64,000 nucleotides of DNA from Pseudomonas sp. BN102 (GTDB taxonomy: Bacteria; Pseudomonadota; Gammaproteobacteria; Pseudomonadales; Pseudomonadaceae): NCBI RefSeq assembly GCF_029871245.1, contig NZ_SSON01000081.1, forward strand, positions 17,273 through 81,272, in the 5' to 3' direction. Positions 35,061 through 44,585 of this stretch are shown here, piece after piece (within the stretch, counting starts at the first letter, position 1; every line of letters begins with the position of its first letter). A model generated the notes under the pieces. That model was not told the DNA's origin. It worked only from the letters and a program-made list of their open reading frames with translations, and did not search any database. The translations under genes were made by a program, and so were the position numbers.

Positions 35061-35444
35061 TCAGCCGATGTCCTCGTGAATGCAAAGGAAGTTGCCCTCT
35101 GTGTCCCGGAACCAGGCCGCCTTTTCCGCGCCCAGCACACAGATATGGTTCACTGTGCGCAGGTCGGGGTAGTCGTAGTCCTCGAACACCACGCCGTTTG
35201 CCTTGAGCTCGGCAATCGCCTGTTCGATGTTCTCCACCTGGAAGCTGATCGCCGTGTGATCGGCCTTGGTGCCGCCGGGGCGGGGAAACAGCGCCAGTAG
35301 CGCGCCGCCACCACACTCATAGATGAACTTGCCGTCCGGCTTCAGGCCAGCCGGCGTCAGGCCGAGCTTGCTCTCGTAGAAATCGCGCGCACGCACCAGA
35401 TCGATCACCGGCAGCATCGTCGTCACAATCGCGTTGGATAACAT
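35061..35444 (-). CDS. VOC-family (glyoxalase/bleomycin-resistance-like) protein
   Basis: A 127-residue single-domain vicinal-oxygen-chelate protein made of two beta-alpha-beta-beta-beta modules. The N-terminal TTMLPVIDLVRARDFYESKL and C-terminal WFRDTEGNFLCIHE segments are typical; His and Glu residues at the expected positions could bind a metal. The substrate is unknown and could be an antibiotic, a methylglyoxal adduct or an aromatic diol. It stands alone between the broken SDR remnant and a 656-bp gene-poor region, with no obvious operon partner. Confidence 0.82.
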   Translation of the reverse strand: MLSNAIVTTMLPVIDLVRARDFYESKLGLTPAGLKPDGKFIYECGGGALLALFPRPGGTKADHTAISFQVENIEQAIAELKANGVVFEDYDYPDLRTVNHICVLGAEKAAWFRDTEGNFLCIHEDIG

Positions 35445-36100
35445 TCCAGTTCACCTCCCCAACGAGCGGCGCGCGACCGCCCGATGCATGTTCCGGCCGG
35501 CGCTGCCGGCCTTTACTAGTAACATTAGGCCAGCGGGAAGCAGGAGGTAGACGCGGTCGTCTGCTTCTGCACACCTCGTCCTGCAGCAGAAAATGTCGGG
35601 GGCGAGTATCAGTACTTCAACACCGTGCATTGAAAAAGGAGCTCGCGGTTAGCCGCGAAGCCTCCACAGGCCGACCACTAGTGCTGTGCCCCCAACCTGC
35701 GGCGGATGTCTGCAGTGGTTTTCACACAGCCTGGACCCAAAACGGCCTGCCAGTGACGGCGGAAGCCGGCCAGAATCGGGCGTTTAGATTAGAGAAAATA
35801 AATCTGTCCCGTTTCCCGTCCTGGGCATCAAGAAGACCAAGGATGAAGGGAAGTACAAGGGGCGCCCGATCGACGCTGAGGCGCCAACGTGTAGGAGCCC
35901 AGCTTGCTCATACCTTCACAGGCAATCACCTCTGGAACGGGCGCACGATTGAGCGTAATGCTGGAGCGCCCCCCAAGACTGAGCTCTGGGAATCAGCGGA
36001 GAAGTGGTGACCTCAGGCAGGCATCAAAACCTTTTTCACCCACCATGCACCCACGGAAAAGGGCTTGATTGGCAGTGAATGGCTGTAGCCGTGAGATATA
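35445..36100. other. Gene-poor region upstream of tRNA-Arg(CCT)
   Basis: This 656-bp stretch has no intact gene. It holds a probable serine-recombinase fragment (35812-35880). It also has inverted-repeat-like sequence around 35745-35800 (aacggcctgccagtgacgg, then gaagccggccagaatcggg) resembling the flanks of the element at 28226-28440. A 126-codon open frame at 35630-36010 has no family resemblance and is probably spurious. It looks like the decayed end of an accessory region beside the tRNA. Confidence 0.6.
35812..35880 (+). pseudogene. Probable serine recombinase (resolvase/invertase) C-terminal remnant
   Basis: The frame starting at 35812 encodes GIKKTKDEGKYKGRPIDAE (35824-35880). This resembles the linker after helix E of Tn3-type resolvases and DNA invertases, where GIxxAKxxGKYKGRP is typical. 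Neither the catalytic Ser domain nor the downstream helix-turn-helix is found around it. The match is short, so the assignment is tentative. Confidence 0.45.
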
Positions 36101-36177
36101 TGGCGTCCCAGAGTGGGTTCGAACCACCAACCTTCCCCTTAGGAGGGGGATGCTCTATCCAATTGAGCTACTGGGAC
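36101..36177 (-). tRNA. tRNA-Arg (anticodon CCT)
   Basis: A 77-nt cloverleaf on the minus strand with 7-bp acceptor stem gtcccag/ctgggac, anticodon stem tcccc/gggga, loop ctcctaa (anticodon CCT), T-loop ttcgaac and encoded CCA. It decodes AGG. This tRNA is a common genomic-island attachment site, and its 3' end faces the accessory region to the left. Confidence 0.95.
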
Positions 36178-36286
36178 GTGGCGGGCTCGCCGGGGCCGGC
36201 GAGATCCAGAGGACGGGCGGCATGTTAACGGCGTCCACGCGATTTGTCATCGCCTCGCGGAGCGGATGCCCCGCGAGGCGCCGTCC

Positions 36287-37339
36287 TCAGCGGCCGAAGC
36301 GTTCTTCGGCCAGATGATCGGCCACCGCGGTGGTGGTGCGACCTTCGCGGTCGGCGCGGGTGAAGATTTCCCGCAGGGTCTCGCCTATGCCTTCGACGTG
36401 CTGCTTGAGGGCAGCTTCGCTGCCATTGCTGCGCTCGTACCAGACGTCGATGATGCCGCCGGCATTGATAGCGTAGTCCGGCGCGTAGAGGCAGCCGCGA
36501 CGGCGCAGTTCTTCGGCCAGGCCGGCATCGGCCAGCTGGTTGTTGGCCGCACCGGCGATGATGGGCGCACGCAGGGATTCGAGGGTCTGCGGGTTGATGA
36601 TGCCGCCCATGGCGCAGGGCGCAAATACGTCCACGTCCAGGCCGTAGATCTCGTTCTGCCCCACTACCTTGGCACCGAGCTGCTCGGCGGCGCGACGGGC
36701 GTTGGACTCGTGAATGTCGCAGACCCAGAGCTGGGCGCCGGCGTCCTTGAGGTACTGGGCCAGGCTGAAACCCACCTGGCCGACGCCCTGGATGGCCACG
36801 CGCAGGCCGGAGAGGTCGTCGCGGCCGAGGCGGTGCTTCACCGCCACCCGGATACCGACGAAGGTGCCATAGGCCGTGGAGGGTGACGGGTTGCCATCGC
36901 GGGTGCCGCCACCCAGGGCTTCGCGGGTGCCGGCGCCGGCCACGTGGCGGCTGCGCTCGGCCATGATGCGCATTTCGGCGACGCCGGTGCCGGAGTCGGC
37001 AGCGGTGATGTAACGGCCGCCCAGGCTGTCGACGAAATCGCCCATGGCCTGGAACAGCGCCTCGCTCTTGTCGCGATGGGGATCGCCGATGATCACCGCC
37101 TTGCCGCCGCCCAGTGGCAGGTTGGCCAGGGCCGACTTGTAGGTCATGCCGCGGGACAGGCGCAGCACATCGCGCAGCGCCTGTTCGTCATTCAGGTAGG
37201 GCCACATGCGGCAGCCACCCAGGGCCGGGCCGAGGTTGCTGTTGTGGACGGCAATGATGGCCTTGAGGCCGGTTGCCTTGTCGTGGCCGAAGACTACCTG
37301 CTCGTGATGGTCGAACTCGACATGGGTGAAGACGGACAT
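36287..37339 (-). CDS. ldh: Leucine dehydrogenase (Glu/Leu/Phe/Val dehydrogenase family)
   Basis: A 350-residue NAD-dependent amino-acid dehydrogenase that deaminates leucine, valine and isoleucine to 2-oxo acids. The substrate-binding region [20 protein letters not shown] contains Lys68 and the catalytic Lys80. The nucleotide motif GVGQVG follows near residue 185. Length suits leucine dehydrogenase (about 340-365) rather than glutamate dehydrogenase (about 450). I start at MSVFTHVEF (37339), which has a gagga-like site. It is followed upstream by the fused 2-oxoacid ferredoxin oxidoreductase on the same strand, so the two may act in sequence on amino-acid-derived 2-oxo acids. Confidence 0.9.
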   Translation of the reverse strand: MSVFTHVEFDHHEQVVFGHDKATGLKAIIAVHNSNLGPALGGCRMWPYLNDEQALRDVLRLSRGMTYKSALANLPLGGGKAVIIGDPHRDKSEALFQAMGDFVDSLGGRYITAADSGTGVAEMRIMAERSRHVAGAGTREALGGGTRDGNPSPSTAYGTFVGIRVAVKHRLGRDDLSGLRVAIQGVGQVGFSLAQYLKDAGAQLWVCDIHESNARRAAEQLGAKVVGQNEIYGLDVDVFAPCAMGGIINPQTLESLRAPIIAGAANNQLADAGLAEELRRRGCLYAPDYAINAGGIIDVWYERSNGSEAALKQHVEGIGETLREIFTRADREGRTTTAVADHLAEERFGR

Positions 37340-37454
37340 GGGGATTTCCTCGGATTTGTTGTTAACCACTAAGGGGAAGAAAGGGCGTCCCCTCGCGAGG
37401 GGAGGCCAGAATCTGGATAAGGCATGCGCGTAGCCCGGGCATCCCTCACCCCAC

Positions 37455-37477
37455 CCCCTCTCCCGGAGGGAGAGGGG
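37455..37477 (-). terminator. cccctctccc/gggagagggg hairpin after the IOR gene
   Basis: A perfect 10-bp stem with a 3-nt loop sits just beyond the stop codon of the ferredoxin oxidoreductase gene. It is the same hairpin type as at 18642-18663. It could terminate or punctuate the transcript between this gene and ldh, but has no strong U tract. Confidence 0.5.
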
Positions 37478-37482
37478 CTTTA

Positions 37483-40400
37483 TCAGGCAGCCGGGTCGAA
37501 CAGCTGCAGTACCTGGATCTCGCTGGCGGTGAGGCGGGCACGGAGTTGCCGCTCCTGCTCGCGGACCTTGGCCAGCGCGCGTTCCTTGACCGGGCCGTAA
37601 CCGCGGATCTGCTCGGGCAGCTCGACCAGGGCGACCGCGGTGGCGTAGTTGCCCGGTTTCAGTTCCTTGAGCAGCAGTTCGACCGTGGCTTCGTATTCGC
37701 CGATCAGCTTGCGTTCGAGCTTGCGCTCGGCGCTGTAGCCGAAGAGGTCGAAGGCCGTGCCGCGGAGGAACTTGAAGCCGGCCAGCACACCGAAGGCCTT
37801 GAGCATCCAGGGCCCGAAGCGGCGCTTGCGCGGCTCACCGGTCACCGGGTCGGGCCTGGCCAGCCAGGACGGCGCCAGGTGGAATTCCAGGTGGTAATCG
37901 CCCTGGAACTGGGCCTCCAGCTGCTTGCGGAAGTTGCCATCGCTGTACAGACGGGCCACTTCGTACTCGTCCTTGTAGGCCAGCAACTTGGCGTAGTACT
38001 TGGCCACGGCGCGGCTCAGGGCTTTGTCCGCGCCGCAGTCCGCCTGGCGCACGCGCTCCACCAGGGCGCGGTAGCGCTCGGCGTAGGCGGCGTCCTGGTA
38101 GGCGCGCAGGTGATCGGCGCGGAACTGGACGATCTCCTCCAGGGTTTCGCACTTGCGTGGGTCCGTTTCCAGCGGCTTGGCCAGCTTTTCCACCGCCGCC
38201 AGGTCATAGGCGGCGCGGCGGCCCCAGAGGAAGGCCTGCTGGTTGAGCTTCACGGCCACGCCGTTGAGCTCGATGGCCTTGTCCAGGGCTTCGGCGGAGA
38301 TGGGCACCAGGCCTCTCTGGTAGGCGTAGCCCAGCATGAAGAGGTTGGTGGCGATACTGTCGCCGAGCAGGCGGGTAGCCAGGCGGGTGGCGTCGACGAA
38401 ATGGGTCTTGGCCCCGCCCACCGCGTCCACCAGGGCTTCGCGCATGGCCTGCCCCGGCACCTGAGCGTCAGGGTTGCGGGTGAACTCGGCGGTGGCCGCC
38501 TCGTAGCTGTTGATCACCGCATGGGCGATGCGCTCGTTGAGCTTGGCCAGGGCCTCCTCGCTGGCCGCCACCACCAGGTCGCAACCGAGCAGCAGGTCGG
38601 TCTCGCCGGCGGCGATGCGCACGGCATGGATGTCGTCCTGCCTGGCGGCGATGCGGATATGGGTGATGACCGGACCGAACTTCTGCGCAAGGCCAGCCTG
38701 GTCGAGCACGGTGCAGCCCTTGCCTTCGATGTGCGCGGCCATGCCGAGCAGCGCGCCGACCGTGGTCACGCCGCTGCCGCCGACGCCCGGCAGGAGGATG
38801 TTCCAAGGCCGTGCGAGGCTCGGCTGACGCGGCTCCGGCAGGGCCACGAAAAGTGCCTTGGCGCCTACCGCTTCAGGCTGGCGCAGGCTACCGCCATGCA
38901 CGGTCACGAAGCTCGGGCAGAAGCCTTCGACGCAGGAGAAATCCTTGTTGCAGGCGTTCTGGTCGATCTGACGCTTGCGCCCCAGTTCAGTTTCCAGCGG
39001 CAGTACCGAGAGGCAATTGGACTTGACGCTGCAATCGCCGCAGCCCTCGCACACCGCCGGGTTGATGAAGGCGCGTTTCTGCGGGTCGACCAGTTTGCCG
39101 CGCTTGCGGCGGCGGCGCTTCTCGGTGGCGCAGGTCTGGTCGTAGATCAGTACCGAAACGCCCTTGAACTCGCGCAGCTCGCGCTGCACGGCATCCAGCT
39201 CACGGCGGTGATGGAAGCTGACGTTGGGCGCGAAGGTGGCGCGGCTCGGGTACTTCTCAGGCTCATCGGAGACCAGGGCGATGCGCTTCACGCCTTCGGC
39301 GAAGACCTGCTGGCTGAGCTGGTCGACGCGCAGTTCGCCGTCGATGGGCTGGCCGCCGGTCATGGCGACGGCGTCGTTGTAGAGGATCTTGTAGGTGATG
39401 TTGACCCCGGCGGCGACTGCGGCACGCAGGGCCAGCTGGCCGGAGTGGAAGTAGGTGCCGTCGCCGAGGTTCTGGAAGATGTGCGGCGTATCGGTGAAGG
39501 GCGCCTGGCCGATCCAGGTCGCGCCCTCCCCGCCCATCTGGGTGAAAGTGTCGGTATCGCGGTCCATCCACTGGGTCATGTAGTGGCAGCCGATGCCGCC
39601 CTGGGCGCGGCTGCCTTCGGGCAGCTTGGTGGAGGTGTTGTGCGGGCAGCCGGAGCAGAAGTGCGGGGTGCGCACGGTCTTGTGCTTGGGTTCGGCCAGG
39701 GCCTTTTCCTTGGCGGCGAGGAAGGCCAGGCGGGACTCGATCTGCTCGCTGGAATAGATGGGCGCCAGGCGTCTGGCGATGACTCGGGCGATCATCGCCG
39801 GAGTCAGTTCGCTGAGATTGGGCAGCAGGGAGTTACCCTCCTCGTCGAACTCGCCCACCACGCGCGGACGCTTGTCCACCGGCCAGTTGTAGAGCTGGCC
39901 GGTGAGCTGGTCCTCGATGATGCTGCGCTTCTCTTCCACCACCAGGATTTCGTCCAGGCCTTCGGCGAACTCGTGCACCGAGACCGGCTCCAGCGGCCAG
40001 CTCATGCCCACCTTGAGCACCCGCAGGCCAACCTTGGCGCAGAGTTCCTCGTCCAGCCCGAGGTCGTTCAGGGCCTGGCGCACATCGAGGTAGGACTTGC
40101 CGGTGGTGATGATGCCCAGGCGCGGATTAGGCGAATCCAGGGTGACCTGGTTGAGGTTGTTGGCGCGGGCGAAGGCGCGGGCGGCGTAGATCTTGTACAT
40201 GTTCAGGCGCTTTTCCTGCGCCAGGGGCGGGTCCGGCCAGCGGATGTGCACGCCGTCTTCCGGCAGGACGAAGTCCCCGGGGATCTTCACGTCCACCCGC
40301 AGGGGATCGACCTCCACGACGGCGGAAGAGTCGACATTCTCGGCGATGGTCTTGAGCGCCACCCAGCAGCCGCTATAGCGCGACAGCTCCCAGCCAATGA

Positions 40401-40950
40401 TGCCGTAGTCGAGGATTTCCTGGACGTTGGCCGGGTTCAGTACCGGGATGGAGGCGGCGATGAAGGCATGCTCGCTCTGGTTGGCGATGCTCGAGGACTT
40501 GCAGCCGTGGTCATCGCCGGCCAGCAGCAGGACGCCGCCATGGGGCGATACGCCAGCCGAGTTGCCGTGCTTGAACACGTCGCCGCAGCGGTCCACGCCC
40601 GGCCCCTTGCCGTACCACATGGCGAACACGCCATCGTAGCGCGCGCCAGGGAACAGGCCGGTCTGCTGGCTGCCCCAGACGGCGGTTGCAGCCAGCTCTT
40701 CGTTGACCCCCGGCTGGAAGTGGACGTGGTTTTCCTTGAGGAAGGACTTGGCTTCCCAGAGGCTCTTGTCGAGGTTGCCCAGGGGCGAGCCCCGGTAGCC
40801 AGAGATGAAGCAGGCGGTGTTCAGGCCGTGGGCCTTGTCCCGTTGCTTCTGCAGCATCGGCAGGCGGGTGAGGGCCTGGGTGCCGGTGAGATAGAGGTGA
40901 CCGGTTGCGAGACGGTATTTGTCATCCAGGCGGATCTCGGCCAGAGACAT
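37483..40950 (-). CDS. Fused indolepyruvate ferredoxin oxidoreductase (IorA-IorB type)
   Basis: A 1155-residue 2-oxoacid:ferredoxin oxidoreductase in which the thiamine-pyrophosphate subunit (N-terminal two-thirds) and the gamma-type subunit (C-terminal) are fused. Two cysteine clusters are visible: CSGCPHNTS near residue 433 and [13 protein letters not shown] near 635, the latter a 4Fe-4S type motif. The family oxidatively decarboxylates indolepyruvate, phenylpyruvate and related acids to acyl-CoA, reducing ferredoxin. The start [10 protein letters not shown] (40950) has a gagcg-type site after aaaagga. It is divergent from an Lrp-type regulator. Confidence 0.9.
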   Translation of the reverse strand: MSLAEIRLDDKYRLATGHLYLTGTQALTRLPMLQKQRDKAHGLNTACFISGYRGSPLGNLDKSLWEAKSFLKENHVHFQPGVNEELAATAVWGSQQTGLFPGARYDGVFAMWYGKGPGVDRCGDVFKHGNSAGVSPHGGVLLLAGDDHGCKSSSIANQSEHAFIAASIPVLNPANVQEILDYGIIGWELSRYSGCWVALKTIAENVDSSAVVEVDPLRVDVKIPGDFVLPEDGVHIRWPDPPLAQEKRLNMYKIYAARAFARANNLNQVTLDSPNPRLGIITTGKSYLDVRQALNDLGLDEELCAKVGLRVLKVGMSWPLEPVSVHEFAEGLDEILVVEEKRSIIEDQLTGQLYNWPVDKRPRVVGEFDEEGNSLLPNLSELTPAMIARVIARRLAPIYSSEQIESRLAFLAAKEKALAEPKHKTVRTPHFCSGCPHNTSTKLPEGSRAQGGIGCHYMTQWMDRDTDTFTQMGGEGATWIGQAPFTDTPHIFQNLGDGTYFHSGQLALRAAVAAGVNITYKILYNDAVAMTGGQPIDGELRVDQLSQQVFAEGVKRIALVSDEPEKYPSRATFAPNVSFHHRRELDAVQRELREFKGVSVLIYDQTCATEKRRRRKRGKLVDPQKRAFINPAVCEGCGDCSVKSNCLSVLPLETELGRKRQIDQNACNKDFSCVEGFCPSFVTVHGGSLRQPEAVGAKALFVALPEPRQPSLARPWNILLPGVGGSGVTTVGALLGMAAHIEGKGCTVLDQAGLAQKFGPVITHIRIAARQDDIHAVRIAAGETDLLLGCDLVVAASEEALAKLNERIAHAVINSYEAATAEFTRNPDAQVPGQAMREALVDAVGGAKTHFVDATRLATRLLGDSIATNLFMLGYAYQRGLVPISAEALDKAIELNGVAVKLNQQAFLWGRRAAYDLAAVEKLAKPLETDPRKCETLEEIVQFRADHLRAYQDAAYAERYRALVERVRQADCGADKALSRAVAKYYAKLLAYKDEYEVARLYSDGNFRKQLEAQFQGDYHLEFHLAPSWLARPDPVTGEPRKRRFGPWMLKAFGVLAGFKFLRGTAFDLFGYSAERKLERKLIGEYEATVELLLKELKPGNYATAVALVELPEQIRGYGPVKERALAKVREQERQLRARLTASEIQVLQLFDPAA

Positions 40951-41151
40951 GCGGACGCTCCTTTTGTTTTTATGGCGACCTCGATGGCAACGGTGGGTGC
41001 CATCTTTCATTCAGCCCCGGGCAGGATCGCTGCCGCGGACGCGTGGCCAAGAAGATGACCGATTGGTGCTGATTTTTCCTTTCTATTTGCGGTCAGAAAA
41101 GCCAGACTTGCGCATGATCCTTCCAACAAAAACAAGATTTCGGACTGACTC
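40951..41151. promoter_or_regulatory. Divergent promoter region, IOR gene / Lrp-type regulator
   Basis: A 201-bp intergenic region between two divergent genes. It includes A/T-rich stretches (about 41069-41150: ttttcctttctatttgcgg, and caaaaacaagatttcgg) suited to promoter or Lrp operator function. No exact site could be defined. Confidence 0.45.
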
Positions 41152-41619
41152 ATGCAGAACTCTCTGAGCCCTATCGACCGCAAGATCCTGCGCCTGCTGC
41201 AACACGACGCCGACCTGTCCGCCGCCGAGGTGGCAGAGAAGGTGGAGCTGTCGCAATCACCCTGCTGGCGCCGCATCCACCGCATGCAGGAAGAAGGACT
41301 GATCGAGCGCAAGGTGGCCCTGCTCAATCCCAAGCTGCTGGGCTTTTCGATCACGGTGTTCGTCAACATCAAGTTGTCCGCCCACGGCCGCAACCACCTC
41401 ACCGAGTTCGAGGAGGCCATAGTCGGCTATCCGGAAGTGCAGGAGTGCTACACCATGGCTGGCGGCTCGGATTACCTGCTGAAGGTGGTGGCGCGGGATA
41501 TCGGTGGCTACGAGCGCTTCCTGCGCGACCAGTTGCTGCAGCGCCCCCATGTGCTGGAGGCGCATTCGAACATCGCCATGAGCGAGGTCAAGCGCACCAC
41601 GGAACTGCCACTGGATTGA
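41152..41619 (+). CDS. Lrp/AsnC-family regulator
   Basis: A 155-residue leucine-responsive-type regulator with an N-terminal winged helix-turn-helix (about residues 5-60, VELSQSPCWRRIHRMQEEGLI) and a C-terminal RAM ligand-binding domain (about 70-145, DYLLKVVARDIGGYERFL). It is divergent from the fused ferredoxin oxidoreductase gene and probably controls it in response to an aromatic or branched-chain amino acid. This is the usual arrangement for Lrp-type regulators of amino-acid catabolic genes. The effector is not known. Confidence 0.9.
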   Translation: MQNSLSPIDRKILRLLQHDADLSAAEVAEKVELSQSPCWRRIHRMQEEGLIERKVALLNPKLLGFSITVFVNIKLSAHGRNHLTEFEEAIVGYPEVQECYTMAGGSDYLLKVVARDIGGYERFLRDQLLQRPHVLEAHSNIAMSEVKRTTELPLD

Positions 41620-41622
41620 GGC

Positions 41623-42207
41623 TCAGGCGGAGTCGGGCCAGGCGGCCGGGCGGTGCTCTTCGATGAGCTGCAACAGACGCTGGCAGGTCTCCGCCAAGGA
41701 GCCGGAATTGTCCAGCAGGCAGAGGTCCGGGTTCTCGCCGGCCAACAAGGTGTCGGCAAAGCCGGCGTTGCGCGCCAGGCGGGCTTCGATCTCCTCCGCC
41801 GACTCGCGGCCGCGGGCATGCAGACGCTGACGCAGTACCTGGTCGTCCACCGTCAGCAACACGGCAAGCAGGTGCGGATAGCGCCGCCGGGCTTCCGGCA
41901 GGTAGCCGCGTGAGCCGTTCACTAGCACGTCGTCGCCTGCAGCCAACCAGTCGTCGATCGAATTCGGGATCCCATAGGAGAGGCCATTGGCGTACCAGCT
42001 CATGGCGAAGTCGCCCCGGGCTTCGCGCTGGGCGAACTCCTCGCTGCTGACCGCCTCGGCCGATTCGCCGCGAGCCTCGGCGGACCGGGTGATGACCCGG
42101 CGGGCAACGCGGCAGCCCTGCCCCGCCAGCATCGTGCGCGCGGTATCCAGCAGGCTGTCCTTGCCGGATCCGGACGGGCCTATGAGATAGATCAACCTGC
42201 CTTTCAT
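41623..42207 (-). CDS. phnN: Ribose 1,5-bisphosphate phosphokinase PhnN
   Basis: A 194-residue guanylate-kinase-like P-loop kinase with Walker A GPSGSGKDS at residues 10-18. It matches PhnN, which phosphorylates ribose 1,5-bisphosphate to PRPP in the C-P lyase pathway. The start MKGRLIYLIG (42207) has the Walker motif at the normal distance. The stop codon is 4 bp from that of the convergent Lrp gene. No other C-P lyase gene (phnG-M) is in the window, so it is an orphan here; it could still supply PRPP as a bypass of Prs. Confidence 0.9.
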   Translation of the reverse strand: MKGRLIYLIGPSGSGKDSLLDTARTMLAGQGCRVARRVITRSAEARGESAEAVSSEEFAQREARGDFAMSWYANGLSYGIPNSIDDWLAAGDDVLVNGSRGYLPEARRRYPHLLAVLLTVDDQVLRQRLHARGRESAEEIEARLARNAGFADTLLAGENPDLCLLDNSGSLAETCQRLLQLIEEHRPAAWPDSA

Positions 42208-42697
42208 CTGTGCACCTGATGGATATGTGTGGGGGCCGATGGCCGCTGCCGAGGAGAAGTACAACTCTGATGCGAAAAGTCTGAACTCGTTTCGCGCTAG
42301 GGCAAGGGATTCTTTCGTGCGGAGCGAGGTCAGACAACAACGGCTACCATTTAAAATGATGGCCAGACAGCATCACCGTGCCGTCACCGGTCAGCAACGA
42401 GCAGCAAAGGCGTCCTGGATAGCGCTGTCGGATGAAAGGGACCTGGCCCATAGCCAAATCAAGAATGGACGAATTGATCAGCGACTCTCAATTTGGACAA
42501 TTGGTGCTGGCTAAAAGCCGCTACACTGATCACAATCTGACACCAAATTGACGTCAAGGAAACGTTTTGCTGACCTCAGGGTCATACCGAATCGAATCGC
42601 GAAACTGGTTGAACAATTGCTGCTAAGGACAGTCAAACCGGTGACAATCTTGCAGCTCATTGCCAGCATCGCTTTCCTGAACTAACCGGTTGAATGT
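42208..42697. promoter_or_regulatory. 490-bp region upstream of amrZ and phnN
   Basis: No gene is visible. The region serves as upstream DNA for phnN (left) and amrZ (right) and becomes A/T-rich toward amrZ (about 42480-42680). It contains ttgtccaaat-like and repeated tttgg/caaatt segments (42488-42500 and 42541-42548). In P. aeruginosa, amrZ has a long regulatory region with an AlgT (sigma-22) promoter and autorepressor sites; I could not locate a clear GAACTT-N16-TCTGA match here. Confidence 0.5.
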
Positions 42698-43024
42698 ATG
42701 CGCCCTATGAAACAGGCTATTTACTCCAGTCGCACGGCTGACAAATTCGTCGTTCGCCTCCCCGAGGGCATGCGCGAGCGCATTGCTGTCGTGGCGCGCA
42801 ACCACCACCGCAGCATGAACTCCGAGATCATCGCTCGCCTGGAGCAGAGCATGCTTCAGGAAGGCGCCTTGGACGAAGGCGTATCCATGCGCCTGGACAG
42901 CCCGGAGCTGACCCTGCACGAACGCGAACTGCTGCAGCGCTTCCGCCAGCTGTCGCGGCGCCAGCAGAATGCGCTGGTGGCACTGATTGCCCACGATGCG
43001 GAACTGGCGGCCGAGGAATCCTAA
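42698..43024 (+). CDS. amrZ: Ribbon-helix-helix regulator AmrZ
   Basis: A 108-residue Arc-like DNA-binding protein almost identical in pattern to P. aeruginosa AmrZ. The ribbon-helix-helix region (about residues 13-55) includes [19 protein letters not shown] and [16 protein letters not shown]; the C-terminal tetramerisation region has [18 protein letters not shown]. AmrZ controls alginate, motility, exopolysaccharides and c-di-GMP genes, and represses its own promoter. It stands alone and is followed by a terminator. In P. aeruginosa it neighbours the phn C-P lyase genes, of which only phnN remains nearby. Confidence 0.96.
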   Translation: MRPMKQAIYSSRTADKFVVRLPEGMRERIAVVARNHHRSMNSEIIARLEQSMLQEGALDEGVSMRLDSPELTLHERELLQRFRQLSRRQQNALVALIAHDAELAAEES

Positions 43025-43042
43025 GGCCACCCCGCATCGAAT

Positions 43043-43070
43043 GAAGAAGCCGGCATCAGCCGGTTTTTTC
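43043..43070 (+). terminator. Rho-independent terminator after amrZ
   Basis: The inverted repeat gaagccggc / gccggtttttt with loop atca ends in six T, 19 bp after the amrZ stop codon. Confidence 0.85.
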
Positions 43071-43099
43071 ATGCCTGCGATTCGCTGCGCAGCAAACGA

Positions 43100-43129
43100 A
43101 AAAAAGCCGCCCGTGGGCGGCTTTCTTCG
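43100..43129 (-). terminator. Rho-independent terminator after mgtE
   Basis: A perfect stem aaagccgccc / gggcggcttt with a 2-nt loop. On the minus strand it is followed by a T run (complement of aaaaaaa at 43099-43105). It lies 14 bp after the mgtE stop codon. Confidence 0.88.
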
Positions 43130-43142
43130 TTGTCGGCGGGAG

Positions 43143-44585
43143 TCAGAGCAGGAACAGGGTCGCGAGACCCAGGAAGATGAAGAAGCCACCACTGTCGGTC
43201 ATGGCGGTGATCATCACGCTGGCACCCATGGCCGGGTCCCGCCCCATCCGCACCAGGGTCATGGGGATCAGCACGCCCATCAGCGCTGCCAGCAAGAGGT
43301 TCAAGGTCATGGCGCCGGTCATCACCACACCCAGAGACCAGCTGCCATAGAGGTAGAAGGCGACGAGACCGATCACCCCACCCCAGAGCAGGCCGTTGAT
43401 CAGGGCCACACCCAGCTCCTTGCGCACCAGGCGTGAGGTATTGCCGGTGCCCACCTGGTCCAGCGCCATGGCCCGGACGATCATGGTGATGGTCTGGTTG
43501 CCCGAGTTGCCGCCGATGCCGGCGACTATGGGCATCAAGGCGGCCAGGGCCACCAGCTTCTCGATGGAGCCTTCGAACAGGCCGATGACCCGCGAGGCGA
43601 TGAAAGCGGTGACCAGGTTGACCGCGAGCCAGGCCCAACGGTTGCCCACCGACTTCCAGACCGAGGCGAAGATGTCTTCCTCTTCACGCAGACCGGCCAT
43701 GCTGAGGACTTCGCTTTCGCTTTCCTCACGGATCAGGTCGACCATCTCGTCGATGGTCAGGCGGCCGATCAGCTTGCCGTTCTTGTCCACCACAGGCGCC
43801 GAAACCAGGTCGTAACGCTCGAACGCCTGCGCCGCATCGTAGGCGTCTTCGTCAGGGTGGAAACTCACCGGATCGGTGGCCATCACCTCGGCCACATGCT
43901 TGTCCGGATCGTTCACCAGCAGGCGCTTGATCGGCAGCACACCCTTGAGAACGCCGTCGTAGTCCACCACGAAGAGCTTGTCGGTGTGGCCGGGCAGCTC
44001 CTTGAGCCGGCGCAGGTAACGCAGCACCACTTCCAGGGTCACATCGTCGCGGATGGTGACCATCTCGAAGTCCATCAGCGCGCCGACCTGGTCCTCCTCG
44101 TAGGACAGCACGGAGCGAACGCGCTCGCGCTGCTGCGCATCGAGGGATTCCATCAGCTCGTGGATGACGTCCCGCGGCAACTCGGGCGCAAGGTCGGCCA
44201 GCTCGTCCGCGTCCATTTCCTTGGCGGCGGCGAGCAGCTCGTGATCGTCCATGTCGGCGATCAGCGATTCACGGACGGCGTCGGATACTTCGAGGAGGAT
44301 GTCGCCGTCGCGTTCGGCCTTGACCAGTTGCCAGACGGTCAGACGCTCGTTGAGCGGCAGCGCTTCGAGGATGTGAGCGATGTCGGCCGGGTGCAGCTCA
44401 TCGAGCTTGCGCTGCAGCTCGACAAGGTTCTGCCGGTGGACGAGGTTCTCGACGAGATCCTGATGCTGGCCCTCCTGACGGTGGGTCAGGTCTTCTACCA
44501 GCTTGTGGCGATGCAGCAGATCGATTACCTGGGCCAGGCGGTCCTGCAGGCTCTCTTGCGGCTTCTTGGCTTCTACTTCAGTCAT
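43143..44585 (-). CDS. mgtE: Magnesium transporter MgtE
   Basis: A 480-residue Mg2+ channel/transporter. The order is an N-terminal acidic helical MgtE_N domain (about residues 30-135), two CBS domains (about 140-260, with VAEVMATDPVSFHPDEDAYD) and five transmembrane helices in the C-terminal third. Length and domain order are complete. The start is MTEVEAKKPQ (44585). In P. aeruginosa MgtE also lowers type III secretion expression through RsmY/RsmZ signalling; rsmA lies 1.4 kb away here. The 316-bp upstream gap shows no recognised Mg2+ riboswitch. Confidence 0.93.
   Translation of the reverse strand: MTEVEAKKPQESLQDRLAQVIDLLHRHKLVEDLTHRQEGQHQDLVENLVHRQNLVELQRKLDELHPADIAHILEALPLNERLTVWQLVKAERDGDILLEVSDAVRESLIADMDDHELLAAAKEMDADELADLAPELPRDVIHELMESLDAQQRERVRSVLSYEEDQVGALMDFEMVTIRDDVTLEVVLRYLRRLKELPGHTDKLFVVDYDGVLKGVLPIKRLLVNDPDKHVAEVMATDPVSFHPDEDAYDAAQAFERYDLVSAPVVDKNGKLIGRLTIDEMVDLIREESESEVLSMAGLREEEDIFASVWKSVGNRWAWLAVNLVTAFIASRVIGLFEGSIEKLVALAALMPIVAGIGGNSGNQTITMIVRAMALDQVGTGNTSRLVRKELGVALINGLLWGGVIGLVAFYLYGSWSLGVVMTGAMTLNLLLAALMGVLIPMTLVRMGRDPAMGASVMITAMTDSGGFFIFLGLATLFLL

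Noticed and set aside
35630-36010. 126-codon open frame in the gap upstream of tRNA-Arg(CCT)
   Set aside because: It has no ribosome-binding site of note and no family resemblance. The recognisable recombinase-like fragment is in a different frame.
37546-41058. 1170-codon open frame on the plus strand opposite the ferredoxin oxidoreductase
   Set aside because: It is a shadow frame of the IorAB-type gene, with no domain similarity and no ribosome-binding site context.
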